Source of the DNA: WTFV01 sp965200895
GTDB lineage: Bacteria; Acidobacteriota; Vicinamibacteria; Vicinamibacterales; UBA8438
Direction of reading: 5' to 3'
NCBI GenBank assembly: GCA_965200895.1
Contig: CBDAVM010000002.1
Location: forward strand, 930,001 to 994,000
DNA: 64,000 nucleotides
Below are positions 39,965-49,666 of this stretch, piece after piece; positions within the stretch are counted from its first letter, which is position 1; every line of letters begins with the position of its first letter. A program made the position numbers and the translations under genes. A model generated the notes under the pieces. That model worked only from the letters and a program-made list of their open reading frames with translations, was not told where the DNA came from and searched no databases.

Positions 39965-41887
39965 ATGACCATGCTCGACCGGATGCGGCGCCACAAGGGC
40001 TGGCTCAAGTGGAGCCTCGCGCTCGTCATCTTCGCGTTCGTCTTCCTCTACGTTCCCGGCCTGATGGACCAGACCGGCGGGGCGCTGCCCACTGACGTGA
40101 TCGCCCGCGTCGGCGACCGGGAGATCGCGCTGACCGACTTTCAGCAGATCTACTCCCGCCAGCTCCAGGCGTACCGGCTCGAGTCCGGCGGGGAGATCTC
40201 CGAGGAAGTGCTCCGCTCGCTGGGCATCGACCGCCAGATCCTGCAGCAGATGATCGACGGCCATGCGGCGCTCGCCGAGGCCGAGCGGCTCGGACTCGAG
40301 GTGAGCGACGCCGAGGTCCGCGAGCGCATCCTGACGCTGCCGGCCTTCCAGATCGACGGTCGGTTCATCGGCGAGGCGAGCTACCGGCAACTGCTGCTGC
40401 AGCAGCGCCCCCCCCTCAGTCCGGCCCGATTCGAGGACGAGATCCGGAACGAGATTCTGATCGACCGCCTGCAGGCCGCGGTCACCGGCTGGGTGCGCGT
40501 GTCGGACGCCGAGGTCGCCGACGAGCACCGGCGACGCAACGAGCGGGTACGGGTGGACGTCGTCGCCTTCCGGGCCGCCGACTTCCGCGACACGGTGGAG
40601 GCGACAGACGACGACGTGGCGCTGCTCTTCGCGGAGGAATCGATCAACTACGAGATTCCGGAGAAACGGCGGCTGCGTTTCCTGCTCGTGGACCAGACTG
40701 CCATCTTCGACAGCCTGACCCTGACCGACGACGAGGTGCGGCAGTACTACGACGCCAATCTGTCGCAGTACCAGACGCCCGGACAGGTACGCGCCAGCCA
40801 CATTCTCCTGCGCGTCGAAGGCGACAATGACGAGGAGGTGGAGGCGCGCGCCGCCGAGCTGGTGGCCGAGGCGCGCGCCGGGGCGGACTTCGCGGCGCTC
40901 GCGCGCGAGCACTCCGAGGACGAGACGAACGCCGGGAACGGCGGCGATCTCGGGCCGTTCGGACGCGGCCGCATGGTGCCCGAGTTCGAGAACGCGGCGT
41001 TTGCGCTCGCGGCCGGCGAGATCTCCGATCCGGTGCGCAGCCCCTTCGGCTACCACGTCATCCAGGTGACCGAGAAGCAGGAGGAGGTCACGCAGCCGTT
41101 CGCCGAGGTGCGCGGGGCGATCGACAACGTGCTGAAGCGCGAGCGTTCGTCGTCGCGGGCGACCGCCCTGGCCCGTGCGATTGCAGCGGAGGCCACGACG
41201 CCGGAGACGCTCGAGCGGGCTGCGGCCGCCCGCGGCTACGAGCTGCAGGAGTCGGGCTTCGCCGCCCGCGGCGAGCCGATCCTCGGACTCGGTCTCGCGC
41301 AGGAAGTCTCGGCCCAGGCGTTCGCCATCGATCCGGGCGCGGTGGCCGGACCGATTCCGACCCCGTCCGGTCCGGCGTTCGTCACGGTCATCGACATCGC
41401 TGACCCGTACGTCCCCGAGCTCGACGAAGTGCGCGACCAGGTCCGGGAGGACGTGATTCGCAAGAAATCGCTGACCCTGGCCCAGGAACGCGCGGCCGCG
41501 GCGGCCGAGACCCTGAAGGCGGCCGAGGACTTCGTCGCCGCCGCCGAGGAAGCCGAGTGGTCGGTCGGGTCGAGCGACCTCGTCACCAGGGGATCCGCGC
41601 TTCCCGAAGTGGGTCCGAGCGCCGCGGTCGAGGCGGTGGCGTTCGCCATGACGCCGGGGTCGGTGAGCGACGTCGTGCAGGCCGGAGACGCCGCGGCCAT
41701 CGTGCACCTCGTCGAGCGCGAGGAGGCATCGGCGGCCGACCTGGCGCAGAACCGGGGCACGCTGCGCGACGAGCTCCTGCTTCAGCGCCAGTCCCGGTTC
41801 TTCACCGCCTACATGGACAACGTGAAGGCCCGTCTCGACATCACCATCGACCTGGCCGTACTGGAGCAGGCCCTCGGACAGGCGTAG
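39965..41887 (+). CDS. ppiD: PpiD/SurA-like membrane-anchored peptidyl-prolyl isomerase
   Basis: 640 residues. An N-terminal anchor (LKWSLALVIFAFVFLYVPGL) follows MTMLDRMRRHKG. A SurA/PpiD-like helical chaperone domain spans roughly 40-260, then one clear parvulin domain at about 270-370 (RASHILLRV, GDLGPFGRGRMVPEFENAAFAL, SPFGYHVIQVTEKQ). The C-terminal part repeats the helical fold. PpiD helps fold exported proteins at the periplasmic face of the inner membrane. Divergent from the cyclase operon. A TAGAAT -10-like sequence lies about 10 bases before the start. Convergent with sppA. Confidence 0.92.
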   Translation: MTMLDRMRRHKGWLKWSLALVIFAFVFLYVPGLMDQTGGALPTDVIARVGDREIALTDFQQIYSRQLQAYRLESGGEISEEVLRSLGIDRQILQQMIDGHAALAEAERLGLEVSDAEVRERILTLPAFQIDGRFIGEASYRQLLLQQRPPLSPARFEDEIRNEILIDRLQAAVTGWVRVSDAEVADEHRRRNERVRVDVVAFRAADFRDTVEATDDDVALLFAEESINYEIPEKRRLRFLLVDQTAIFDSLTLTDDEVRQYYDANLSQYQTPGQVRASHILLRVEGDNDEEVEARAAELVAEARAGADFAALAREHSEDETNAGNGGDLGPFGRGRMVPEFENAAFALAAGEISDPVRSPFGYHVIQVTEKQEEVTQPFAEVRGAIDNVLKRERSSSRATALARAIAAEATTPETLERAAAARGYELQESGFAARGEPILGLGLAQEVSAQAFAIDPGAVAGPIPTPSGPAFVTVIDIADPYVPELDEVRDQVREDVIRKKSLTLAQERAAAAAETLKAAEDFVAAAEEAEWSVGSSDLVTRGSALPEVGPSAAVEAVAFAMTPGSVSDVVQAGDAAAIVHLVEREEASAADLAQNRGTLRDELLLQRQSRFFTAYMDNVKARLDITIDLAVLEQALGQA

Positions 41888-41895
41888 CCCGAAGA

Positions 41896-41927
41896 GGAGT
41901 CCGCGCCGGTTCCACGGCGCAGACTCC
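41896..41927. repeat. dispersed hairpin repeat, copy 1
   Basis: A 13-base arm (41896-41908, beginning GGAGTCCGC), a six-base GTTCCA loop and a 13-base arm (41915-41927, ending CAGACTCC) pair with one mismatch. It lies between convergent ppiD and sppA. The same element recurs 60 bases later and at 63.7 kb, so it is a REP-like repeat rather than only a local terminator. Confidence 0.65.
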
Positions 41928-41986
41928 CGGCCCAGCCCGACAATCGTCGCCTGCGGCTCCGATTGCCGTCCAACCGGGCCTGACCA

Positions 41987-42018
41987 GGAGCCTGCCCCGT
42001 TTCTACGGTGCAGACTCC
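41987..42018. repeat. dispersed hairpin repeat, copy 2
   Basis: The same 13-6-13 structure as copy 1: left arm 41987-41999, loop TTTCTA, right arm 42006-42018, with two mismatches. The right arm (CGGTGCAGACTCC) differs from copy 1 by one base while the loop has diverged (TTTCTA versus GTTCCA). It ends four bases before the sppA stop. Confidence 0.65.
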
Positions 42019-42022
42019 CAGC

Positions 42023-43762
<1,740 letters not shown>

Positions 43763-43897
43763 GTTCGCACTCCTTGCCGGCCTCGCACGGCCGTCATGGC
43801 GAGTATACGGGTGCGACGCGCCCGGGAACCGAGGATCGAGCGGGTCGGTGGAGAAAGACAGGCCCGCTTGCGCGAGCGGGCGGCGCCCGCCCCAGGG

Positions 43898-44000
43898 GCG
43901 CGAGCTGCGCCGCAACCGGCGTCAACCGTCGCCGGTGCCGGACTTCACCCCTAGCGATCGCGGTCCGGGAGCGCGAGCCGCGCCGCAACCGGCGTCACCC
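43898..44000. repeat. 30-base direct repeat pair upstream of tRNA-Leu
   Basis: About 30 bases, starting GCGCGAG and including GCCGCAACCGGCGTCA, occur at 43898-43927 and 43971-44000 with two mismatches, a period of 73. The gap between sppA and the tRNA (43763-44057) holds these, a 7-bp hairpin at 43862-43881, and no gene. Confidence 0.55.
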
Positions 44001-44029
44001 GCGTCAACCGCTGGAGCGGAACCGGGTGC

Positions 44030-44035
44030 TATACT
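44030..44035 (+). promoter_or_regulatory. probable -10 box of the tRNA-Leu gene
   Basis: TATACT lies 22 bases before the tRNA 5' end. No good -35 hexamer is seen at 16-18 bases upstream, so the assignment rests on the -10 alone. Confidence 0.45.
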
Positions 44036-44057
44036 CTCACCCGGCTCCCACCCACCC

Positions 44058-44145
44058 GCGGAAGTGGCGGAACTGGCAGACGCGCAAGCCTCAGGAGCTT
44101 GTGGGCCTTAGGCCCGTGGGGGTTCAAATCCCCCCTTCCGCACCA
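44058..44145 (+). tRNA. tRNA-Leu (anticodon CAG)
   Basis: The 88-base sequence starts GCGGAAGTGGCGGAACTGGC. The acceptor stem GCGGAAG pairs with CTTCCGC, the anticodon arm is CAAGC-CTCAGGA-GCTTG with CAG in the middle, a long variable arm (GTGGGCCTTAGGCCCGT region) marks a class II tRNA, and the T arm is GGGGG-TTCAAAT-CCCCC. CCA is encoded (44143-44145). It decodes CUG, the dominant leucine codon of this GC-rich genome. Confidence 0.96.
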
Positions 44146-44202
44146 AACATCCCGGCGCAGTCGCGCCCGGCGGCGGCATCGGGCCGCCGAAGAGCCCTCG
44201 AC

Positions 44203-44265
44203 CCAGCCACAGCCCGCCCGCCCAGACCAGCCACAGCCCGCCCGCCCAGACCAGCCACAGCCCGA
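44203..44265. repeat. 24-base tandem repeat, 2.6 copies
   Basis: The unit CCAGCCACAGCCCGCCCGCC plus CAGA occurs at 44203-44226 and 44227-44250 without mismatch, followed by a 15-base partial copy to 44265. It lies just 3' of the tRNA and before the stop of the next minus-strand gene. It is non-coding in appearance. Confidence 0.75.
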
Positions 44266-44304
44266 CCAGCGCTGTACCCGCCCGGGTCGGGCCGGCGCAG
44301 GTCG

Positions 44305-45282
44305 CTACCGGGATTCCGGCTGCGCCGCCGCCCTCCGCTCGTCCGCGCGCGTGCCCGCGAGAATCCCCTCCAGCGAGTAGTTCCCCTCGTGGCAGGCGTA
44401 CTCGAACAGCGGCAGCTCGTTGAGCCGCATCGGCACCTCCGCCGTCCACGGCGCCGTCCATGTCCCCGGGTCCGTGACCGTGAACTCGTAGAGCAGTGTG
44501 TCCTCGTCGACGCGGGTGAAGCGCTCGATCAGGTGCCGGTCGGACGTGGTGCCCCGCCAACTGTGCTTGGCGCTGAAGTCGATGGTCTCCACCACCAGCG
44601 TGTCGCCCTCCCAGTGGCCGCGCGACTCGCCCGTCCAGGAATCGATGCCGGGCCGCGGCCGGCCGTCGATCGGGATGATGCGCGAGTCGTGCACCATCTC
44701 GTTGAGCACCACCACGTGGTCCGGCGTCTGAAAGAGCTGCATGTTCTGGTTGTAGCCGCCCGGCGTCATCGGCGGCCCCTGATTGAAGCCGAGGATGCAG
44801 CGGTCGAACGAGCTGCGATCGAGCCACGAGTCGGCCGGATGTTCGGCCCGGCGGACGCGGCGCTCTTCCGCGCGGCGCTGCCCGTCCTCCGACATCGGGG
44901 GCATGCGACCGTTCGGCGGATCGATGATCAGCGACGTGCGCCGGGTCTCGATGACGTTGGTGCCGCGGTCCATCCAGAAGTTGTTGTAGGCGCCGATGCT
45001 GCCGCCCGCCTCGGTGCGGCGCGCCGCCGCCTCCCAGAGGCGAATGTCGCGATCCACGGCCTCCTGCTCGCGATTCGCCGCCTCTTCCTCGGTCAGGAAC
45101 GCCTGGTCTCCGAGCTCCTCCGGCCGCTGCAGCGGCGTGATCGTGCGGAAGTCCCAGACGCCCTGCAGATCCGGCGCGCCCCACGACGTCCGGGGCGCCT
45201 CGCCCTGCCCGACCGCCGGCCCCGCCAGCAGCGGCACGAGCGCCATCGCCGCCAACAGCATCACGAGATCTCGACCTCTCAT
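44305..45282 (-). CDS. exported YACHEGNY-family protein, subtype A (copy 1)
   Basis: 325 residues with a signal peptide (MLLAAMALVPLLAGPAVGQG). Conserved features of the family, in order: SWGAPDLQGVWDFRTITPLQ, YNNFWMDRG, RTSLIIDPPNGRMPP, FDRCILGF, FQTPDHVVVLNEMVHDSRII, ESRGHWEGDTLVVET, LIERFTRVDEDTLLYEFTV and, near the C-terminus, FEYACHEGNYSLEGILAG. I know of no tested function. Conserved Cys, His, Glu and the RC/YACH cysteines could form a disulfide or metal site. Four more complete copies and one partial copy follow in the window. Located in the periplasm or secreted. Confidence 0.85.
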   Translation of the reverse strand: MRGRDLVMLLAAMALVPLLAGPAVGQGEAPRTSWGAPDLQGVWDFRTITPLQRPEELGDQAFLTEEEAANREQEAVDRDIRLWEAAARRTEAGGSIGAYNNFWMDRGTNVIETRRTSLIIDPPNGRMPPMSEDGQRRAEERRVRRAEHPADSWLDRSSFDRCILGFNQGPPMTPGGYNQNMQLFQTPDHVVVLNEMVHDSRIIPIDGRPRPGIDSWTGESRGHWEGDTLVVETIDFSAKHSWRGTTSDRHLIERFTRVDEDTLLYEFTVTDPGTWTAPWTAEVPMRLNELPLFEYACHEGNYSLEGILAGTRADERRAAAQPESR

Positions 45283-46089
45283 CGCAACCCCCTCCAGTGG
45301 AAGCAGGCAACCACCGCGCGCTGCCGGTTCCCGGCTTCGACTCCACGTCGGCCCGCGTCACTCCGAGGTCGACCAGCGGGGCAACCACGGCGCGCTGCCG
45401 GTTCCCGGCTTCGACCCCGGCATCTTCGCCACGATAGCCGACACCCGTGGTCGGCGCAACATCCGCACGAAACCGAGTTCGGCTGACGGATCCATCCGCC
45501 CGTCACGCCGCCCGGTCGGGCATCGCGACGGTCAGCATCAGCAGGTCGATGCGTCTCGGCTCCACTGCCCTATCATAAGACCTTGCGAAACGATCCCGAC
45601 GCACCCGCCATGCGGAACGACGGCGCACGCGCGACTGCGCCGGACGCGGCGCGGGGAGTGCGGCGCCGCCGGCGTCCCCGAAGATGACCAGCAGCAGTTC
45701 GCCGGCCGGCTCGGCGTCACGGCGCTGACGGGTGCGCCGCTGGGACGGACCGGCGCGCCCACACCCTGGCGGCGGCGCAACTCCGCGCCCCGGAGGAGGA
45801 GTCGGCGGCGCGCGGGGTCGAGCCGGCGTCAACCACGGCGCTCGGTGCGCCGACCGCCGCCCGCCACTCGATTGCCGGACTGTTATGCCTTCCGCCAATG
45901 CGCGCCGTTCCAGCTCTGTATCGTCGGGCACTGGCCGCAAGCGACGATTGGCGGGGTTCCCGTGCGGGAACGCCACGTCTTCGCTTCCGATGATGCGCAT
46001 TTCCGCCGAGTACGGCATCATGAGTCCCGGCGACGGGGGTGCACGCAGCGATTGCGTGCGGAACTCGGACGGTGGAGGAGCGAACGCAA
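45283..46089. other. gap without a recognisable gene; contains a 36-base direct repeat
   Basis: No open frame here has convincing codon use. A 36-base sequence (GGCAACCACCGCGCGCTGCC start, CGGTTCCCGGCTTCGAC end) occurs at 45306-45341 and 45380-45415 with one mismatch, a period of 74. The right end should carry the promoter of the PQQ dehydrogenase; no clear hexamer pair stands out. Several long frames on both strands (for example 45503-46102 minus) are Arg/Pro/Ala-rich and look like chance frames. Confidence 0.6.
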
Positions 46090-47919
46090 ATGCTGAAGAC
46101 ACTGACGCCGGCGTGTGCGGGCATCGTCGTCGTGCTGCTGTGGTTGTCCGGGAGCGGTCCCGCCGCCCCCGTCGTGGAGATCGAGCTGGCCGCCGCCGGA
46201 CAGGAGCAGGAGTTCGTGCCGGTCACGGACGAGATGCTCCGCGACCCGGACCCGGCGGACTGGCTGATGGCGTACCGCACCTACGACTTCCAGGCGTTCA
46301 GCCCGCTCGACCAGATCACGCGCGAGAACGTGGGCCGGCTCCAGCTCGCCTGGATGCGCGCGATGGATGAAGGGGCGCAGCAGATTCGGCCGCTGGTCTA
46401 CGACGGCGTGATGTACATCGCCCAGCCGGGCTACGACCACCTGCAGGCCCTCGACGCCACCACCGGGGACCTGATCTGGGACTACACGCGGGAGCAACCG
46501 GACGACATCCGCCAGTACGGGCAGTTCGGCAACCGCACGCGGAACCTCGCCCTGTACGGCAACCACGTCTATCACCTGACAGCCGACGCGCATATCATCG
46601 CGGTCGACGCCCGCACCGGCGAGCTGGCCTGGGAGTCGCGCACGGCGGACTACCGCGAAGGAATCAGTCACTCGTCCGGCGCGATGATCATCAACGGGAA
46701 CGTGGTCAGCGGACGCACCTGCAGCCCCTCCAGCCTGGAGGCGCGCTGCTTCGTGGCCGCCCACGACGCGGACACGGGGATCGAGCGCTGGCGGACGTAC
46801 ACCGCGGCCGGGGCCGACGATCCCGGCGGCGCGACCTGGGGGACGCTGCCGACCGCCCGCCGGGTCCACGTGTCGCCGTGGGGTGTGCCCGGCAGTTTCG
46901 ACCCGGCGCTGAACCGCGTGTTCTGGGGCGTCGCGGTGCCGCTGCCCTATCCGCGGCTGGTCCGGCGCGGGACCTGGGACGTGGGCGACAGCGCGCCGTG
47001 CGAGCTGTACTCCAACTCGACGCTCGCGATGAATGCCGACACCGGCGCCATCGACTGGTACTACCAGTACCTGCCGTGCGACGACTGGGACCAGGACTTC
47101 GTGCAGGAACGCACCCTCATCAATACGGTGGTCAACCCGGACCCGGAGGCGGTGCGCTGGATCAACCCGAAGCTGGCCGGCACGGCCGAGGAGCGCAAGG
47201 TGGTGGTGGTGCTGGGCGAGCCGGGCGGCCTGTTCGTCAACGACCGCGAGACCGGGGAGTTCCTCTGGGCCGACCCGTTCCCGTTCACCAGCACCGAGCG
47301 CTTCGTGATCTCGGACATCGACGTGGAGACCGGCACCACCTACATCAACATGGACCTGGTGGCGCGCGAAGAGGGCGACCAGTTCATCATCTGCGGCCAC
47401 AACGTGAAGGGCTGGTGGTCGTGGTCCTACAGCCCGGTGACCGGGATGCTCTATGTCCCGATCAACCGCTCGTGCCTGAACCAGACGACGAACTCCCGCA
47501 CGATCTCGGGGGCCAGCCCCCGGTTCTCGATTCCCGATCCGGACATCGGGCCGGACGGCGACCTGACCGAGGTGCGGGCGCTCGACATCTCGACCGGCCG
47601 CGAGGTCTGGCGCTACAGCCAGCGCGCGCCGAACGCCGGGACGACACTGGCGACCGCGGGCAACGTCGTCTTCTTCGGGGACTCGAACCGCCGGTTCCGG
47701 GCCTTCGACGCCGAGACCGGCGACATCCTGTGGGAGACGATCCTCGGCAGCCAGATCAGCGGCTATCCGGTGACCTACGCCGTGAACGGTCGGCAGTACC
47801 TGACCGTGCCCGTCGGCGGCGTCGGCAACCGGCTCCGCACCTACGCGCCGGAGATGGAGGCGCCGGTCGGCAGCAACATGCTGGTGACCTTCACGCTGCC
47901 TCGGGAGTCTGCGCCGTAG
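46090..47919 (+). CDS. exported PQQ-dependent (quinoprotein) alcohol-type dehydrogenase
   Basis: 609 residues from ATG 46090, with GGAGGAG about ten bases upstream. A signal peptide (ACAGIVVVLLWLSGSGPAA) precedes an eight-bladed beta-propeller with repeated tryptophan-docking motifs: LDATTGDLIWDY, VDARTGELAWES, HDADTGIERWRTY, LDISTGREVWRYS, FDAETGDILWE. The catalytic region has DDWDQDFVQ in the place of the usual HDxWDYD. No cytochrome c domain is fused, so a separate electron acceptor is required; the fused cytochrome protein at 57.6-58.9 kb is one candidate by location. The substrate, an alcohol or sugar, is unknown. Confidence 0.9.
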   Translation: MLKTLTPACAGIVVVLLWLSGSGPAAPVVEIELAAAGQEQEFVPVTDEMLRDPDPADWLMAYRTYDFQAFSPLDQITRENVGRLQLAWMRAMDEGAQQIRPLVYDGVMYIAQPGYDHLQALDATTGDLIWDYTREQPDDIRQYGQFGNRTRNLALYGNHVYHLTADAHIIAVDARTGELAWESRTADYREGISHSSGAMIINGNVVSGRTCSPSSLEARCFVAAHDADTGIERWRTYTAAGADDPGGATWGTLPTARRVHVSPWGVPGSFDPALNRVFWGVAVPLPYPRLVRRGTWDVGDSAPCELYSNSTLAMNADTGAIDWYYQYLPCDDWDQDFVQERTLINTVVNPDPEAVRWINPKLAGTAEERKVVVVLGEPGGLFVNDRETGEFLWADPFPFTSTERFVISDIDVETGTTYINMDLVAREEGDQFIICGHNVKGWWSWSYSPVTGMLYVPINRSCLNQTTNSRTISGASPRFSIPDPDIGPDGDLTEVRALDISTGREVWRYSQRAPNAGTTLATAGNVVFFGDSNRRFRAFDAETGDILWETILGSQISGYPVTYAVNGRQYLTVPVGGVGNRLRTYAPEMEAPVGSNMLVTFTLPRESAP

Positions 47920-47991
47920 CACGGAGCGGACTCGTGATCAGGGCTGGGCGAAGAGCGGAGCCGCGGGCGACGGTTCCAGGCCCGGGGAATC

Positions 47992-48723
47992 ATGCAGGAA
48001 GAACGAACGGACGACCGCGCGCGGCGGATCCGCCGGACGGTCTGGGTCGCCGCCGCATCTGCCGTCGCAGCCCTGCTGGCGGCGTGGGCGCTGCGCAGCG
48101 ATACGGTCGACGCATTCGACGACGCCGCGGAGGCGCTCCGGGCAGCCGACGATGCGCTCGTCCGTGCCGCGTCGGCGCTGGATGCGGCAGCCGACGTGCG
48201 CGGCGAGCAGGGCGCGGACACCGGCGAGCAGGAGGCTCTGTCGGCCGCCGCACGGGAGGCGGAATCGGCGTCCGGCACCGCGCGGCGCGCGACCGCCGTG
48301 GCGCGGACGGCCGGGACCCGCCTGCGCCACGCGCGCCTGGAGCGGCAGGCCACGCTCACCGACGCCCTGAACGCGGCGCTCGCGTTGCAGGATGCCGGAC
48401 GGTCGCTGCGGGACGCCGCCCTGGCGCTGCGCGCGGCCGGCAACACGCTCCGGGACGCCGGTGCAGTGCGCTCGGCGCACCGGGCGTTGGATGCGGCGCT
48501 CGCGGCGTTGGACGCGGCGAGCGCCGTGCTCGATGCGGTCGACTACATCAGGGAGAACGAACTCGCACCAGCGCCGCTGCGGCCCTCGGACGAGCTCGCA
48601 GGAAGCGCGCCGCAAGGTCCGTTACGAAGCCGTTCTGCCGGATCCGGATCGCTTGCGTTCGATATCAAGTCGATGACCTTCACGGCCGATCCTCAGCCCG
48701 CGCGCCGGACAGCACGTTGGTGA
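47992..48723 (+). CDS. alanine-rich coiled-coil protein with one membrane segment
   Basis: 243 residues. A positively charged start (MQEERTDDRARRIRRT) is followed by one membrane segment (VWVAAASAVAALLAAWAL), so the N-terminus is probably inside. The rest (about 40-180) is very Ala-rich with heptad-like spacing (AAEALRAADDALVRAASALDAAADV). No domain recognised. Its last 44 bases overlap the convergent YACHEGNY gene, and composition alone could mimic a coding frame in this GC-rich DNA, so I am only moderately sure it is a gene. Confidence 0.5.
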   Translation: MQEERTDDRARRIRRTVWVAAASAVAALLAAWALRSDTVDAFDDAAEALRAADDALVRAASALDAAADVRGEQGADTGEQEALSAAAREAESASGTARRATAVARTAGTRLRHARLERQATLTDALNAALALQDAGRSLRDAALALRAAGNTLRDAGAVRSAHRALDAALAALDAASAVLDAVDYIRENELAPAPLRPSDELAGSAPQGPLRSRSAGSGSLAFDIKSMTFTADPQPARRTARW

Positions 48724-49636
48724 GGCTGTAGTTCCCCTCGTGGCAGGCGTACTCGTAGAGCGGTCCCTCGGTCACGCCGCGCGAGGCCTGGTTGGTGGTC
48801 AGCGGCAGCCGCACGCTCCACGGGCGCGTGAACTTCGCAGGGTCGGTCAGGGTGAACTCGTACACGAGGGTGCTCTCGTCGACGCGCGTGAAGCGCTCGA
48901 CGAGGTGCATCGTGTGGGTCGGCATCCGCCACGTCTGCGCCCAGCGGTCGGTGGTCCGGTCCACGAAACGCGTCGATTCGACGACCAGGGTGTCGCCCTC
49001 CCAGTATCCACGGATGTCGCCGTTCCACTGCCGGATCGTCCCGTGCGGATGCCCCCCGAGCGGGATGATGCGGCGGTCGCGGAACATCTCGTGCAGGATC
49101 ACGACGTGGTCGGGCGTCTGCAGGACCTGGTGGTTCGGGTTGTAGCCCAACCAGAACATCGGCACGCCGTCGGTGAGGCAGCGTTCGCCGGTGTCGACGT
49201 CCACCCAGGAGTTGCGCTCGCCGCTGACGCGGTAGATCGCCTGCAGGCGGCTGCGCTCGGCCGTCTCCGGCGTATAGGGGATGCGCCCGTCCGACGGATC
49301 GGTGATGAGCGCGGTGCGCCGGTCCACGAGACGCGTTCCGGGATCGAACCAGATCTGGTTGTAGGTGCCGGGATCGCCCTCGCGGACCTCACGCTCGACG
49401 AAACGGGTCGCGTCCGCACGCAGCTCCAGCTCCGCCGCCTGTTCCTCGGTGAGAAGATCCTGACCCGCGAACCGGCTCGGGCGCTCGAGCGGCGTCAACG
49501 TCGAGCCGGTCCAGATGCCCTGCAGATCCAGATCCCCCCACGGTGTGCGCAGTGTATCCTGCCCCGCAGCCGGGAACGCTGCGAGACCGACGAACGCGAT
49601 GACCGCTACCACCGCCGCGCATGTTCGACGCTCCAT
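48680..49636 (-). CDS. exported YACHEGNY-family protein, subtype A (copy 2)
   Basis: 318 residues with signal peptide (AAVVAVIAFVGLAAFPAAGQ). Family landmarks: TPWGDLDLQGIWTGSTLTPL, YNQIWFDPGT, RTALITDPSDGRIP, TGERCLTDG, LQTPDHVVILHEMFRDRRII, IRGYWEGDTLVVES, LVERFTRVDESTLVYEFTL and YEYACHEGNYSLTNVLSG. Compared with copy 1 it has an extra TGERC motif before the first conserved Cys. Translated from ATG 49636. The AMP-ligase gene ends 30 bases upstream on the same strand, so the two may share a transcript. Confidence 0.86.
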   Translation of the reverse strand: MERRTCAAVVAVIAFVGLAAFPAAGQDTLRTPWGDLDLQGIWTGSTLTPLERPSRFAGQDLLTEEQAAELELRADATRFVEREVREGDPGTYNQIWFDPGTRLVDRRTALITDPSDGRIPYTPETAERSRLQAIYRVSGERNSWVDVDTGERCLTDGVPMFWLGYNPNHQVLQTPDHVVILHEMFRDRRIIPLGGHPHGTIRQWNGDIRGYWEGDTLVVESTRFVDRTTDRWAQTWRMPTHTMHLVERFTRVDESTLVYEFTLTDPAKFTRPWSVRLPLTTNQASRGVTEGPLYEYACHEGNYSLTNVLSGARAEDRP

Positions 49637-49666
49637 GGATCACCTCTTCATTCAGGATGGAGCCGG

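Noticed and set aside
44203..44265. 24-base tandem repeat considered as a CRISPR array
   Set aside because: Units abut with no spacers and there are under three copies; no cas gene nearby.
45503..46280. Minus-strand open frames upstream of the PQQ dehydrogenase
   Set aside because: Arg/Pro/Ala-rich, no motif, no ribosome site, and they overlap the dehydrogenase start.
47841..48615. Minus-strand frames opposite the Ala-rich coiled-coil gene
   Set aside because: Compositionally biased mirrors; the plus-strand frame has a better start and a membrane segment, although it is itself uncertain.
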